A stretch of DNA of 64,000 nucleotides from Bacillus sp. SKDU12 (GCF_010093085.1 NZ_MSRC01000018.1:62001-126000); one strand, 5' to 3'. Numbered from the stretch's first letter, positions 43,253 to 53,255 are shown. Numbers and translations: made by a program. The notes: generated by a model not told the origin, from the letters alone.

Positions 43253-44422
43253 ATGAGCACAAAACCTTTTTACAGAGATACGTGGGCGGAAATCGACTTG
43301 TCCGCGATAAAGGAAAATGTCAGTAATATGAAAAAACATATCGGCGAACATGTCCATCTGATGGCAGTTGTAAAAGCGAACGCCTATGGGCATGGTGACG
43401 CAGAAACAGCGCAGGCGGCTCTTGACGCAGGTGCTTCATGCTTGGCCGTAGCCATTCTCGATGAAGCGATTTCATTACGTAAGAAAGGTCTGAAGGCACC
43501 TATATTGGTGCTTGGAGCGGTTCCTCCGCAATATGCGGAAATTGCGGCCCAATATGACGTGACATTAACAGGTTATTCTGTTGAATGGCTTCAGGAGGCT
43601 GCCCGCCACTTGAAAAAGGACTCTCTTCGTTTTCATTTGAAGGTCGATACGGGGATGAACAGGCTTGGGGTAAAAACTGAAGAAGAAGTTCGTCACGTGA
43701 TGGCGGTTCTTGACCGCAATCCCCGTTTAAAATGCAAAGGGGTATTTACTCATTTTGCGACAGCGGATGAAAAAGAAAGAGACTATTTTTTCATGCAATT
43801 TGAGCGTTTTAAAGAACTGATTGCTCCGCTCCCGCTAAAGAAAATGATGGTGCACTGCGCGAACAGCGCCGCCGGCCTCCGTCTGAAAAAAGGCTTTTTC
43901 AATGCAGTCCGCTTCGGTATCGGCATGTACGGCCTCCGTCCGTCGGCCGACATTACAGATGAAATACCGTTTGTGCTGCGTCCCGCATTTACCCTGCATT
44001 CAACGCTGTCTCATGTCAAATTGATCAAAAAAGGCGAAAGCGTCAGCTATGGAGCGGAATACACAGCGGAAAAAGACACATGGATCGGGACGGTGCCTGT
44101 CGGATATGCGGACGGATGGCTTAGAAAATTGCAAGGAACCGAGATTCTTGTGAAGGGAAAACGTTTGAGAATCGCCGGGCGAATTTGCATGGACCAGTTT
44201 ATGGTGGAACTGGATCAGGAATATCCGCCAGGCACAAAAGTCACGTTGATTGGCAGGCAGGCAAATGAATATATTTCCATGGATGAAATTGCAGACAGGC
44301 TTGAAACCATCAACTACGAGGTGTCTTGTACAATAAGTTCCCGTGTTCCCCGTATGTTTTTGGAAAATGAGAGTATAATGGAAGTGAGAAATCCTTTATT
44401 GCAGGAAAATGCAAGCAAATAG
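43253..44422 (+). CDS. alr: Alanine racemase
   Basis: PLP enzyme of 389 residues converting L-Ala to D-Ala for the cell wall, the supply for Ddl upstream. The PLP lysine is in VVKANAYGHGD (Lys about 41) and the second catalytic residue, Tyr, in SYGAEYTA (about 268). The start follows TAGGAAGTGTCATA. Next genes are ndoAI-ndoA, with a 114-base gap. Confidence 0.95.
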   Translation: MSTKPFYRDTWAEIDLSAIKENVSNMKKHIGEHVHLMAVVKANAYGHGDAETAQAALDAGASCLAVAILDEAISLRKKGLKAPILVLGAVPPQYAEIAAQYDVTLTGYSVEWLQEAARHLKKDSLRFHLKVDTGMNRLGVKTEEEVRHVMAVLDRNPRLKCKGVFTHFATADEKERDYFFMQFERFKELIAPLPLKKMMVHCANSAAGLRLKKGFFNAVRFGIGMYGLRPSADITDEIPFVLRPAFTLHSTLSHVKLIKKGESVSYGAEYTAEKDTWIGTVPVGYADGWLRKLQGTEILVKGKRLRIAGRICMDQFMVELDQEYPPGTKVTLIGRQANEYISMDEIADRLETINYEVSCTISSRVPRMFLENESIMEVRNPLLQENASK

Positions 44423-44536
44423 CTCACCCCAATGAAGAATTCATAAAACAGCTTTGCTTGATGAGTGAATAATGGTATCATTATCACTGGATGGATAAAG
44501 AGTCGTATCCGTAAGTTTGGTGGAGGTGTATGTTTT

Positions 44537-44818
44537 TTGTCTGAATCCAGCGCAAGAACCGAAATGAAAATCAGCCTGCCTGAAAACCTAGTAGCTGAAT
44601 TGGATGGTGTAGCGATGCGGGAGAAACGAAGCAGAAATGAACTGATATCACAAGCAGTGAGAGCGTATGTCAGCGAACGAACAACTCGTCACAATCGTGA
44701 TTTGATGAGACGCGGCTATATGGAAATGGCGAAAATCAACCTGAATATTTCTTCTGAGGCTCACTTTGCGGAGTGCGAGGCTGAAACGACAGTTGAGCGC
44801 TTAGTCAGCGGAGGATAA
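44537..44818 (+). CDS. ndoAI: Antitoxin NdoAI (EndoAI, MazE-like)
   Basis: Ribbon-helix-helix antitoxin of 93 residues: N-terminal RHH ([17 protein letters not shown] ... [14 protein letters not shown], about 8-45) for operator binding, C-terminal tail wrapping the toxin. It neutralises the NdoA RNase and represses their operon. TTG at 44537 with GGAGGTG upstream gives the family length. Four bases separate it from ndoA. Confidence 0.92.
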   Translation: MSESSARTEMKISLPENLVAELDGVAMREKRSRNELISQAVRAYVSERTTRHNRDLMRRGYMEMAKINLNISSEAHFAECEAETTVERLVSGG

Positions 44819-44822
44819 TCAT

Positions 44823-45173
44823 TTGATTGTGAAACGCGGCGATGTTTATTTTGCTGATTTATCTCCTGTTGTTGGCTCAGAACAAGGCGGAGTGCGCCCG
44901 GTTTTAGTGATCCAAAATGACATCGGAAATCGCTTCAGCCCAACTGCTATTGTTGCAGCCATAACAGCCCAAATACAGAAAGCGAAATTACCAACCCACG
45001 TCGAAATCGATGCAAAACGCTACGGTTTTGAAAGAGACTCCGTTATTTTGCTGGAGCAAATTCGGACGATTGACAAGCAAAGATTAACGGATAAGATTAC
45101 TCATCTGGATGATGAAATGATGGATAAGGTTGATGAAGCCTTACAAATCAGTCTGGCACTCATTGATTTTTAG
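44823..45173 (+). CDS. ndoA: Toxin NdoA (EndoA, MazF family endoribonuclease)
   Basis: MazF-type mRNA interferase of 116 residues cutting at UACAU. The family start [21 protein letters not shown] with catalytic Arg and the RPVLVIQND segment is intact, as is [13 protein letters not shown] start as in 168. Toxin and antitoxin are both intact, so the module should work. The rsb operon begins 115 bases further with its own promoter. Confidence 0.95.
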   Translation: MIVKRGDVYFADLSPVVGSEQGGVRPVLVIQNDIGNRFSPTAIVAAITAQIQKAKLPTHVEIDAKRYGFERDSVILLEQIRTIDKQRLTDKITHLDDEMMDKVDEALQISLALIDF

Positions 45174-45185
45174 ACATATGTACAG

Positions 45186-45212
45186 GTTGCTCAAATAGAG
45201 CAACTTTTTTTG
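45186..45212 (+). terminator. ndoA terminator
   Basis: GTTGCTC-AAATA-GAGCAAC perfect stem followed by T8, ahead of the rsbRA promoter. Confidence 0.85.
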
Positions 45213-45238
45213 TTTTCAAAAAACATAAGCGATATAAT
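45210..45238 (+). promoter_or_regulatory. Sigma-A promoter of the rsb-sigB operon
   Basis: TTGTTT, 17-base spacer, TATAAT, about 50 bases upstream of rsbRA. It matches the known PA promoter location. Confidence 0.75.
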
Positions 45239-45288
45239 AGTGGAATAACGAAAAAAATATGTTGTTTTTTATCGGGAGGTAAGCGAAT

Positions 45289-46113
45289 TTGATGTCGAAT
45301 CAGACTGTATACCAGTTCATTGCCGAGAATCAAAATGAACTGCTCCAACTTTGGACTGACACACTAAAAGAATTAAGCGAGCAAGAATCATATCAGCTGA
45401 CTGACCAAGTGTATGAAAATATATCTAAAGAGTATATCGACATTCTGCTTTCATCTGTTAAGGATGACAGCACTGCTGAAGACCAAATCAGCGAACTGGC
45501 GCTGAGAGCCGTTCAAATCGGACTTTCTTTGAAGTTTCTGGCTACGGCGCTGACTGAATTTTGGAAGCGTCTCTATATGAAAATGAATGATAAGAGATTG
45601 CCAGATCAAGAAAGTACGGAATTAATTTGGCGAATGGAGCGCTTTTTCAGCCCGATTAATACAGAAATCTTAAATCAATACTCAATCTCATGGGAAAAAA
45701 CAGTATCACTGCAAAAAATCGCGCTCCAGGAGCTATCGGCGCCGCTCATCCCGGTATTTGAAAATATCACCGTAATGCCGCTTGTCGGAACCATTGATAC
45801 CGAACGCGCAAAGCGCATTATGGAAAACCTGCTTAACGGCGTCGTCAAACACCGTTCCCAAGTTGTGCTGATTGACATTACAGGTGTCCCTGTCGTCGAT
45901 ACGATGGTTGCCCATCATATTATTCAGGCATCTGAAGCGGTAAGGCTTGTCGGAGCAAAATGCCTGCTCGCTGGAATCCGTCCGGAAATTGCTCAAACCA
46001 TCGTTAATCTGGGCATTGATTTATCTCAAGTTATAACTAAGAATACCCTGCAAAAAGGAATTCAAACAGCTTTGGAAATGACAGATCGAAAAATCGTTTC
46101 ATTGGGGGAATAA
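45289..46113 (+). CDS. rsbRA: Stressosome protein RsbRA
   Basis: Stressosome sensor component of 274 residues: N-terminal non-haem globin-like domain (1-140) and C-terminal STAS domain (150-265). The RsbT-phosphorylated threonines lie in the STAS domain ([12 protein letters not shown] region and about 205). With RsbS it forms the stressosome that holds RsbT until stress. TTG start with GGGAGGT eight bases upstream. First gene of the eight-gene sigB operon. Confidence 0.95.
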   Translation: MMSNQTVYQFIAENQNELLQLWTDTLKELSEQESYQLTDQVYENISKEYIDILLSSVKDDSTAEDQISELALRAVQIGLSLKFLATALTEFWKRLYMKMNDKRLPDQESTELIWRMERFFSPINTEILNQYSISWEKTVSLQKIALQELSAPLIPVFENITVMPLVGTIDTERAKRIMENLLNGVVKHRSQVVLIDITGVPVVDTMVAHHIIQASEAVRLVGAKCLLAGIRPEIAQTIVNLGIDLSQVITKNTLQKGIQTALEMTDRKIVSLGE

Positions 46114-46117
46114 CATT

Positions 46118-46483
46118 TTGAGACATCCGAAAATCCCGATCTTGAAACTGTATAATTGCTTATTAGTGTCCATTCAATGGGAACTAGATGACCAAACTGC
46201 ATTAACCTTTCAAGAAGACTTATTAAATAAAATATACGAAACAGGTGCTAACGGAGTTGTGATTGACCTGACTTCTGTCGACATGATTGATTCTTTTATC
46301 GCTAAAGTGCTTGGCGATGTAATCACGATGTCTAAATTAATGGGCGCAAAAGTGGTTTTGACAGGAATACAGCCTGCTGTAGCAGTGACGCTGATTGAAC
46401 TCGGAATCGCACTTGAGGAAATTGAAACTGCGCTCGACTTAGAGCAAGGGCTTGATACATTGAAGCGGGAATTGGGGGAATAG
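46118..46483 (+). CDS. rsbS: Stressosome scaffold RsbS
   Basis: Single STAS-domain protein of 121 residues. The phosphorylatable Ser is in the [10 protein letters not shown] segment (Ser59). It is the core scaffold and antagonist of RsbT. TTG start, four bases after rsbRA. Confidence 0.95.
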   Translation: MRHPKIPILKLYNCLLVSIQWELDDQTALTFQEDLLNKIYETGANGVVIDLTSVDMIDSFIAKVLGDVITMSKLMGAKVVLTGIQPAVAVTLIELGIALEEIETALDLEQGLDTLKRELGE

Positions 46484-46486
46484 CGA

Positions 46487-46888
46487 ATGAACGACCAATC
46501 CTGTGTGAAAATCATGACAGAATGGGATATCGTGGCTGCTAGACAACTGGGGCGAAACGTTGCCAAAGAACTGGGTTTCGGCACGGTAGACCAGGCTAGG
46601 ATTACGACGGCTATTTCAGAATTAGCCAGGAACATTTATTTATATGCCGGCAAAGGCCAGATCGGAATTGAACAAGTCTTAGACAGAGGAAAAAAGGGTT
46701 TAAAAATCATAGCGGAAGACCAAGGGCCGGGAATTCCTGATATCCGCAAAGTCATGGAAGACGGATTTTCAACGTCTGGCGGACTCGGAGCGGGACTTCC
46801 CGGCGTGAAAAGGCTGATGGATGAATTCAGTTTAAATTCCGTAGCGGGGGAAGGAACAGAGATACAAGCCATTAAGTGGCTTCGGTAG
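46487..46888 (+). CDS. rsbT: Serine/threonine kinase RsbT
   Basis: GHKL-type switch kinase of 133 residues with N-box ISELARNIYLY and G-boxes EDQGPGIPD and GGLGAGLPG. It phosphorylates RsbS and RsbRA on stress, is released and then activates RsbU. Three bases separate it from rsbS. Confidence 0.95.
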   Translation: MNDQSCVKIMTEWDIVAARQLGRNVAKELGFGTVDQARITTAISELARNIYLYAGKGQIGIEQVLDRGKKGLKIIAEDQGPGIPDIRKVMEDGFSTSGGLGAGLPGVKRLMDEFSLNSVAGEGTEIQAIKWLR

Positions 46889-46899
46889 GAGGTTAGAAA

Positions 46900-47907
46900 G
46901 TGGATTTCAGGGAGGTTATTGAGCAGCGGTATCATCAGCTGCTTAGCCGATATATCGCCGAATTAACAGAAACATCTTTATATCAAGCCCAAAAATTCAG
47001 CCGAAAAACAATCGAGCATCAAATTCCTCCGGAAGAAATCATCAGTATTCACAGAAAAGTGCTGAAGGAGCTGTATCCAAGTCTCCCGGAAGATGTTTTT
47101 CATTCGCTGGATTTTTTAATAGAAGTCATGATTGGATATGGAATGGCTTATCAGGAGCATCAAACACTAAGGGGAATACAGCAGGAAATCAAATCAGAAA
47201 TTGAAATCGCGGCCAATGTCCAGCAGACTCTGCTCGGAACAAAGATCCCGATGGAAGAAGCGCTGGATATCGGGGCCATCAGTGTGCCTGCTAAACAGAT
47301 GAGCGGTGATTATTACCATTTTGTAAAAGACAAGGAATCGATTAATATCGCAATCGCGGACGTGATCGGAAAAGGCATTCCGGCTGCTCTTTGTATGTCC
47401 ATGATTAAATATGCGATGGATTCTTTACCGGAAACGGGCATACACCCTTCTCAGGTGTTGAAAAACTTAAACCGAGTTGTTGAACAAAACGTTGATGCGA
47501 GTATGTTTATTACGATGTTTTATGCAAATTACAATATGGATAAACATCAAATTACATATGCTTCAGCGGGACATGAACCGGGATTTTACTATTCTCAAAA
47601 AGACAACACGTTTTACGATTTAGAAGCCAAAGGACTTGTTCTCGGCATTTCGCAGGATTATGACTACAAACAATTCGATCAGCACCTCGAAACGGGCGAT
47701 ATGATTGTCTTATTTTCTGACGGTGTCACAGAATGCAGAACGGAAAACGGTTTCTTGGAGCGTCCTGATCTGCAGAAGCTTATTGAGGAACATATGTGTT
47801 CTTCCGCGCAGGAAATGGTCAAAAACATTTATGACAGCCTCCTCAAATTGCAGGATTTTCAGCTTCATGATGATTTTACGTTAATTGTTTTGCGAAGAAA
47901 GGTTTAG
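46900..47907 (+). CDS. rsbU: PP2C phosphatase RsbU
   Basis: Environmental-stress phosphatase of 335 residues: N-terminal RsbT-binding helical domain (1-80), linker coiled coil (about 85-120), PPM/PP2C phosphatase domain (125-333) with metal motifs SGDYYHF, ADVIGKGIPAAL and DDFTLIVL. It dephosphorylates RsbV-P. GTG start with GGAGGTTAGAAA. Confidence 0.95.
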   Translation: MDFREVIEQRYHQLLSRYIAELTETSLYQAQKFSRKTIEHQIPPEEIISIHRKVLKELYPSLPEDVFHSLDFLIEVMIGYGMAYQEHQTLRGIQQEIKSEIEIAANVQQTLLGTKIPMEEALDIGAISVPAKQMSGDYYHFVKDKESINIAIADVIGKGIPAALCMSMIKYAMDSLPETGIHPSQVLKNLNRVVEQNVDASMFITMFYANYNMDKHQITYASAGHEPGFYYSQKDNTFYDLEAKGLVLGISQDYDYKQFDQHLETGDMIVLFSDGVTECRTENGFLERPDLQKLIEEHMCSSAQEMVKNIYDSLLKLQDFQLHDDFTLIVLRRKV

Positions 47908-47927
47908 CATCAATCAGCCGAGGGTAT
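47902..47927 (+). promoter_or_regulatory. Internal sigma-B promoter (PB) before rsbV
   Basis: GTTTAG, 14 bases, GGGTAT, with perfect -10, overlapping the end of rsbU. This is the autoregulatory promoter of rsbV-rsbW-sigB-rsbX. Confidence 0.92.
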
Positions 47928-47968
47928 AAGACAATTAATGATTTGAAGGATAATTTGAGGTGATATGC

Positions 47969-48298
47969 ATGAATATAAATGTTGATGTAAAGCAAAGTCA
48001 GAATGATACGCAAGTAAATATTGCAGGAGAAATAGATGTATATTCAGCTCCGGTGCTCAGAGAGAAACTCGTTCCTCTGGCAGAACAAGGCGCTGATTTA
48101 AGAATTTGCCTGAAAGATGTCAGCTACATGGACAGTACCGGACTCGGCGTTTTTGTAGGCGTCTTTAAAACAGTCAAGAAACAAGGCGGTTCGCTGAAAC
48201 TTGAAAATCTTTCTGATCGGTTGATCCGTCTGTTTGAGATTACAGGCTTAAAGGACATTATTGATATTTCTGCAAAGTCAGAAGGTGGAGTACAATGA
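47969..48298 (+). CDS. rsbV: Anti-anti-sigma factor RsbV
   Basis: STAS-domain protein of 109 residues; the Ser phosphorylated by RsbW is in [12 protein letters not shown] (Ser56). Dephosphorylated RsbV binds RsbW and frees sigma-B. The ATG at 47969 follows GAGGTGATATGC. Overlaps rsbW by four bases. Confidence 0.95.
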   Translation: MNINVDVKQSQNDTQVNIAGEIDVYSAPVLREKLVPLAEQGADLRICLKDVSYMDSTGLGVFVGVFKTVKKQGGSLKLENLSDRLIRLFEITGLKDIIDISAKSEGGVQ

Positions 48299-48777
48299 AG
48301 AATAACGCTGATTACATCGAAATGAAAGTGCCGGCCCAGCCTGAATATGTAGGAATTATCAGGCTGACACTGTCAGGCATCGCGAGCAGAATGGGTTATA
48401 CGTACGATGAAATTGAAGATCTCAAAATCGCAGTCAGTGAAGCGTGTACAAATGCGGTTCAACACGCTTACAAAGAAGATAAAAGCGGAGAAGTGTCAAT
48501 CCGATTCGGTGTGTTTGAAGACCGTTTAGAGGTCATTGTGGCAGATGAAGGAGACAGCTTTGATTTTGATCAAAAGCAGCAAGATTTAGGGCCGTACACT
48601 CCTTCTCACACAGTTGATCAATTATCAGAAGGAGGGCTCGGTCTATATTTAATGGAAACGCTCATGGATGAAGTCAGAGTGCAAAACAACTCCGGCGTCA
48701 CCGTAGCGATGACAAAGTATTTAAATGGGGAGCGAGTTGATCATGACACAACCATCAAAAACTACGAAACTAACTAA
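48295..48777 (+). CDS. rsbW: Anti-sigma-B factor / kinase RsbW
   Basis: GHKL kinase of 160 residues with N-box [13 protein letters not shown] and G-box [10 protein letters not shown]. It binds sigma-B and phosphorylates RsbV; ATP shortage weakens the latter. Its 3' end overlaps sigB by 35 bases. Confidence 0.95.
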   Translation: MKNNADYIEMKVPAQPEYVGIIRLTLSGIASRMGYTYDEIEDLKIAVSEACTNAVQHAYKEDKSGEVSIRFGVFEDRLEVIVADEGDSFDFDQKQQDLGPYTPSHTVDQLSEGGLGLYLMETLMDEVRVQNNSGVTVAMTKYLNGERVDHDTTIKNYETN

Positions 48778-49531
48778 AGATGAAGTCGATCGGCTCATAA
48801 GCGATTACCAAACAAATCAAGATGAACAGGCGCAAGAAACGCTTGTGCAAGTATATACAAATTTGGTTGATATGCTTGCGAAAAAATATTCAAAGGGCAA
48901 AAGCTTCCATGAGGATCTCCGCCAGGTCGGCATGATCGGTCTGCTCGGTGCCATTAAGCGATACGATCCCGTCGTCGGCAAATCGTTTGAGGCTTTTGCC
49001 ATTCCGACAATTATCGGGGAAATTAAACGTTTCCTTAGAGACAAAACGTGGAGTGTTCACGTGCCGAGACGGATTAAAGAGCTGGGTCCAAGAATCAAAA
49101 TGGCGGTTGATCAGCTGACAACTGAAACACAAAGGTCTCCGAAAGTAGAAGAGATTGCTGAATTCCTCGATGTTTCAGAAGAAGAGGTTCTTGAGACGAT
49201 GGAAATGGGTAAAAGCTATCAAGCATTATCCGTTGACCACAGCATTGAAGCGGATGCGGATGGAAGCACTGTCACGATTCTTGATATCGTCGGATCTCAG
49301 GAGGACGGATATGAGCGGGTCAACCAGCAAATGATGCTGCAAAGCGTGCTTCACGTCCTCTCAGACCGCGAAAAACAAATTATTGATCTAACGTATATTC
49401 AAAACAAAAGCCAAAAAGAAACTGGGGACATTCTCGGTATATCTCAAATGCACGTCTCGCGTCTGCAGCGAAAAGCTGTGAAGAAGCTCAGAGAGGCCTT
49501 GATTGAAGATCCCTCGATGGAGTTAATGTAA
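48743..49531 (+). CDS. sigB: RNA polymerase sigma-B factor
   Basis: General stress sigma factor of 262 residues with regions 2 (DLRQVGMIGLLGAIKRYDP), 3 and 4 (SQKETGDILGISQMHVSRLQ). It recognises GTTTAA-N12-15-GGGTAT promoters, at least eight of which I find in this window. The ATG at 48743 follows GGGGAGCGAG and gives the family length. Confidence 0.97.
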   Translation: MTQPSKTTKLTKDEVDRLISDYQTNQDEQAQETLVQVYTNLVDMLAKKYSKGKSFHEDLRQVGMIGLLGAIKRYDPVVGKSFEAFAIPTIIGEIKRFLRDKTWSVHVPRRIKELGPRIKMAVDQLTTETQRSPKVEEIAEFLDVSEEEVLETMEMGKSYQALSVDHSIEADADGSTVTILDIVGSQEDGYERVNQQMMLQSVLHVLSDREKQIIDLTYIQNKSQKETGDILGISQMHVSRLQRKAVKKLREALIEDPSMELM

Positions 49532-50130
49532 TGATTCAGGTTGAAGAAAACGAGCACATTCAAACACTTGTATACCAACTGAATAAAGAAGGAAAATCAA
49601 TCTGCGGCGACAGCTTTTTTATGAAAGCTGATGATAAGGAGTTAATTTGTGCGGTAGCTGACGGACTTGGAAGCGGATCGCTTGCCAACGAATCTTCTGC
49701 AGCCATCAAAGACTTAGTGGAAGATTATGCGAATGAAGACGTACAAAGCATTATCGAACGCTGTAATCAGGCGATGAAAAACAAAAGAGGCGCTACAGCA
49801 TCTATTCTGAAGATTAATTTTGAACAAAGACAGTTTACGTACTGCTCTGTCGGAAACGTACGGTTTATTCTGCATTCTCCATCTGGTGACAGCTTTTATC
49901 CTCTGCCGATATCTGGCTATTTATCAGGCAAGCCGCAAAAATACAAAACGCACACCGCCACTTATGAAAAGGGTTCAAAGTTCATTATACATACAGATGG
50001 GCTTGACGTACCCGACATCCGCTCCCACTTGAAAAAAGGCCAGTCGGTAGAAGATATATCGAATTCGCTGAAAATGTATACGACATCAAGAAAAGATGAT
50101 CTGACCTATATTCTTGGGCAACTGTCCTAG
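49531..50130 (+). CDS. rsbX: PP2C phosphatase RsbX
   Basis: Phosphatase of 199 residues that dephosphorylates RsbS and RsbR, resetting the stressosome after stress. PPM motifs ICGDSFFMK, AVADGLGSG and KDDLTYIL are present. Its ATG overlaps the sigB stop. In 168 the ydcF-ydcH genes follow; here tex comes next, 166 bases on. Confidence 0.95.
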   Translation: MIQVEENEHIQTLVYQLNKEGKSICGDSFFMKADDKELICAVADGLGSGSLANESSAAIKDLVEDYANEDVQSIIERCNQAMKNKRGATASILKINFEQRQFTYCSVGNVRFILHSPSGDSFYPLPISGYLSGKPQKYKTHTATYEKGSKFIIHTDGLDVPDIRSHLKKGQSVEDISNSLKMYTTSRKDDLTYILGQLS

Positions 50131-50144
50131 GAGAACAGAAAATG

Positions 50145-50173
50145 AGAAGCCGGAACGTCGGCTTCTTTTTTTT
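50145..50173 (+). terminator. Terminator of the sigB operon
   Basis: AGAAGCCG-GAACGT-CGGCTTCT stem followed by T8. Confidence 0.85.
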
Positions 50174-50296
50174 CGATTGGCCATCAAACAGACATATGAG
50201 CATAAAAACCGGCAGCGCTGACTGTCTTTTTTTATGTGTTTTTTTCGGTTTTTGATACACTAGAGAAAGAACGACAAAATTGGAGGCTTTGGTTAC

Positions 50297-52456
50297 ATGG
50301 AAACGTCAGCCCTTTTAAAACAGCAAATTGCGAAAGAAATAGGATTATCACAAAAACATGTTGAAAGTGTCATCCATCTGCTTGAGGACGGCAACACAGT
50401 TCCATTTATCGCCCGATACCGTAAAGAGCAGACGGGTTCAATGGATGAGGTTCAGATTCAGACGATTTCTGAACGCTGGCAATACATACAACACCTGACT
50501 CAGCGAAAAGAAGAGGTCATCAGACTCATTGCAGAGCAGGATAAACTGACAGATGACGTAAAACGAAAAATTGAGCAGTCGGTGAAGCTTCAGGAAGTCG
50601 AAGACCTTTACCGCCCGTATAAACAAAAACGAAAAACGAAGGCAACAGTCGCGAAAAGCAAAGGCCTCGAACCGCTTGCTGACTATATCCTGACGCTTCC
50701 GCAGGATGACCGTCTCTCAGAAACGGCAGACCGATACATCAGTGAAGAAAAAGAAGTATTCACACGAGAGGAAGCAATTGAAGGCGCCAAGCATATTATT
50801 GCAGAACAAATCTCAGACGAGCCGAGTTTCAGAAAGTGGATTCGCCAGGAAACCTTTAAAAAAGGAATCATGAAGTCTGCAGCCGGAAAATCGGCAGACA
50901 CCGACGAGAAAAATGTATATGAAATGTATTATGAGTATGAAGAGCCAATCGCAAAAGTCGTTCCGCACAGAGTGCTGGCGATGAATCGCGGTGAAAAAGA
51001 AGACATTTTAAAGGTGTCTATCGAACCGCCAGCGGACCAGATTAAGGCGTATTTAGAAAATCAAATCATCAAAAACCGCTCAACGTCTGTAAAAGAAATC
51101 TTGCAGGAAACGATTGAAGACAGCTATAAAAGACTGATTCAGCCGGCAGTCGAACGTGAAATCAGGAAAGAGCTGTCAGAAAAAGCGGATGAGCAGGCGA
51201 TTCATATTTTCTCCGAAAACTTAAGAAAACTTCTTCTTCAGCCGCCGATGAAAGGCAAAACCGTTCTCGGTGTTGACCCAGCCTTCCGAACTGGATGCAA
51301 GCTCGCTGTGTCTGATGAGACCGGAAAAGTTTTGGAGATTGATGTCATCTATCCGCATGCGCCAGTCAACAAAACAAAAGAAGCTCATGAAAAAGTGAAA
51401 AAGATTCTTGAGCAGCATCAAGTCGAGATGGTGGCAATCGGAAACGGGACGGCATCCAGAGAAACGGAGCAGTTCATTGTCAATGTACTGAAGGACATGC
51501 CCCGCAAAATTTATTATGTGATCGTCAATGAAGCAGGAGCAAGCGTGTATTCAGCTTCTGAGCTTGCCAGAGAAGAATTTCCAAAGCTTCAGGTTGAAGA
51601 GCGCAGTGCTGTATCTATCGCGCGAAGACTTCAAGACCCGCTTGCTGAACTCGTGAAAATCGATCCGAAATCTGTTGGCGTCGGACAGTATCAGCATGAC
51701 GTCAGTCAAAAACGATTAAATGAATCTCTGCGGTTCGTTGTTGAAACGGTCGTAAACAAAGTGGGAGTAAACGTCAACACAGCATCAGCCGCGCTGCTTC
51801 AATATGTAGCGGGATTATCAAAGTCTGTTGCAGGCAATGTTGTCAAAAAACGCGATGAAATCGGAAAGTTCTCCAATCGAAAAGAACTAAAGGATATTCC
51901 AAGGCTCGGTGCAAAAACCTATGAACAATGTATTGGCTTCTTAAGGGTACAGGAAGGGACAGAGCCTTTGGACAGAACGGGCATCCACCCGGAAAGCTAT
52001 AAAGAAACGAAAGCGTTATTGAAAAAGCTCAGCCTTTCAACAGAACAAATCGGTACAGCGGAATTGAAGGATAAAATCAATCAGCTCGCGCTTTCTGAAA
52101 CGGCACAAGAGCTGGGAATCGGAGAAATCACTCTGAAAGACATTTGTGAACAGCTGACAAGGCCGGAACGCGATCCCCGCGATGAGGTGCCAAAGCCTTT
52201 GCTGAAAACAGACGTCCTTCAACTGGAAGATTTGAAAGAGGGAATGGAGCTCCAAGGCACCGTACGCAATGTAGTGGACTTCGGAGCGTTTGTTGATATC
52301 GGAGTCAAACAAGACGGATTAGTGCATATCTCCAAACTCAGCAATCAATTCGTCAAGCATCCTCTTGATGTCGTATCGGTTGGCGATATTGTCACAGTTT
52401 GGGTTGACGGCGTAGATGTGCAAAAAGGCAGAGTATCGCTGTCTATGATAAAATAA
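50297..52456 (+). CDS. tex: Tex-family S1 RNA-binding protein YdcI
   Basis: Transcription accessory protein of 719 residues. Tex N-terminal HTH-like domain, YqgF/RuvX-like domain (VLGVDPAFRTGCKLAV, about 320), helix-hairpin-helix repeats (NVNTASAALLQYVAGLS; about 490-560) and C-terminal S1 domain (GMELQGTVRNVVDFGAFVDI, about 645-715). Binds nucleic acid and elongating polymerase in relatives. TTGGAGGC precedes the ATG. Convergent with cmpA. Confidence 0.92.
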   Translation: METSALLKQQIAKEIGLSQKHVESVIHLLEDGNTVPFIARYRKEQTGSMDEVQIQTISERWQYIQHLTQRKEEVIRLIAEQDKLTDDVKRKIEQSVKLQEVEDLYRPYKQKRKTKATVAKSKGLEPLADYILTLPQDDRLSETADRYISEEKEVFTREEAIEGAKHIIAEQISDEPSFRKWIRQETFKKGIMKSAAGKSADTDEKNVYEMYYEYEEPIAKVVPHRVLAMNRGEKEDILKVSIEPPADQIKAYLENQIIKNRSTSVKEILQETIEDSYKRLIQPAVEREIRKELSEKADEQAIHIFSENLRKLLLQPPMKGKTVLGVDPAFRTGCKLAVSDETGKVLEIDVIYPHAPVNKTKEAHEKVKKILEQHQVEMVAIGNGTASRETEQFIVNVLKDMPRKIYYVIVNEAGASVYSASELAREEFPKLQVEERSAVSIARRLQDPLAELVKIDPKSVGVGQYQHDVSQKRLNESLRFVVETVVNKVGVNVNTASAALLQYVAGLSKSVAGNVVKKRDEIGKFSNRKELKDIPRLGAKTYEQCIGFLRVQEGTEPLDRTGIHPESYKETKALLKKLSLSTEQIGTAELKDKINQLALSETAQELGIGEITLKDICEQLTRPERDPRDEVPKPLLKTDVLQLEDLKEGMELQGTVRNVVDFGAFVDIGVKQDGLVHISKLSNQFVKHPLDVVSVGDIVTVWVDGVDVQKGRVSLSMIK

Positions 52457-52458
52457 AA

Positions 52459-52483
52459 GCACTGCTTACGAGCAGTGTTTTTT
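52459..52483. terminator. tex terminator overlapping the cmpA 3' end
   Basis: CACTGCT-TACG-AGCAGTG stem followed by TTTTTT. The minus-strand cmpA stop lies in the loop region. Confidence 0.8.
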
Positions 52484-52579
52484 CCTATAGAAATACCAGC
52501 ATTGATTCAGCAGTTTAATTTGGTAATTGTCTTTCTCAAGGAATGCTTTTTGCATCTGTTTTTTAAGCCAATTTGGCAT
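52466..52579 (-). CDS. cmpA: Cortex morphogenetic protein CmpA
   Basis: Thirty-seven codons: begins PNWLKKQMQKAFLEK and ends CWYFYRKKHCS. This is CmpA, a small sporulation protein that ties cortex assembly to proper spore coat formation by delivering SpoIVA to ClpXP in the mother cell. GAGGAGGAATG is the ribosome site. Position between tex and ydcK agrees with B. subtilis. Too short for ordinary ORF calls. Confidence 0.92.
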   Translation of the reverse strand: MPNWLKKQMQKAFLEKDNYQIKLLNQCWYFYRKKHCS

Positions 52580-52682
52580 AGGCTCATTCCTCCTCAGCTT
52601 TTATCATAAGAGGGACAGTGATTACCATATTGTATGCGGACGGTGAATTGTCCCGTTCAATGTTTTTTAAGTGAGGTGCACG

Positions 52683-53135
52683 ATGGATAATAAAGAGCTT
52701 CAAAAGCTGACTGAGGATATTTCAGAAACGTATTTTAAAAAGCCGTTCCGCCATGAGGCGCTTTTTAATAATAGGCTTAAAACGACGGGCGGAAGGTATC
52801 TGTTAACTTCCCACAACATTGAATTGAATAAAAAATATTTGATTGAACATGGCAGGGAGGAATTGATCGGCATCATCAAGCATGAACTCTGTCATTACCA
52901 TCTTCATCTTGAGGGGAAAGGGTACAAGCATAGAGACAGAGATTTTCGAATGCTGATGCAACAGGTCAATGCCCCAAGATTCTGTACACCTCTTAAGAAA
53001 AAAACAGAAAACAAAAAAACTTATATGTATATCTGTACGGCGTGCGGCCAACAGTATATAAAGAAACGTGCCATGAACCCTGACCGATACAGGTGCGGAA
53101 CATGCCGCGGCAAAATAAAAAGAATTTTTTCGTGA
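52683..53135 (+). CDS. ydcK: SprT-like protein YdcK
   Basis: SprT-type putative zinc metallopeptidase of 150 residues. [17 protein letters not shown] (about 66) contains the HExxH site and third ligand; two CxxC pairs at the C-terminus (CTACGQQY and CGTCRG) form a zinc ribbon. No known substrate in Bacillus. ATG at 52683 follows GAGGTG. Upstream of the trnS tRNA cluster. Confidence 0.88.
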   Translation: MDNKELQKLTEDISETYFKKPFRHEALFNNRLKTTGGRYLLTSHNIELNKKYLIEHGREELIGIIKHELCHYHLHLEGKGYKHRDRDFRMLMQQVNAPRFCTPLKKKTENKKTYMYICTACGQQYIKKRAMNPDRYRCGTCRGKIKRIFS

Positions 53136-53209
53136 AAAAGGTTGACGTTTATAGTAAGTCTATGTTACATTATAAAAGTCGTTACGAGAGATGAAAAAAC
53201 ATTGACCTC

Positions 53210-53238
53210 TTGACACTGAAAATCAAGGCTGATAAAAT
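53210..53238 (+). promoter_or_regulatory. Promoter of the trnS tRNA cluster
   Basis: TTGACA, 17-base spacer, TAAAAT, 17 bases before tRNA-Asn. A second weaker TTGACG... motif starts at 53141. Confidence 0.7.
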
Positions 53239-53255
53239 AAGTCTTGTCTCATTAT

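Noticed and set aside
44537-45173. ndoAI-ndoA as a novel or phage-related toxin-antitoxin system
   Set aside because: It is the well-known chromosomal MazEF-type pair next to alr and rsbRA.
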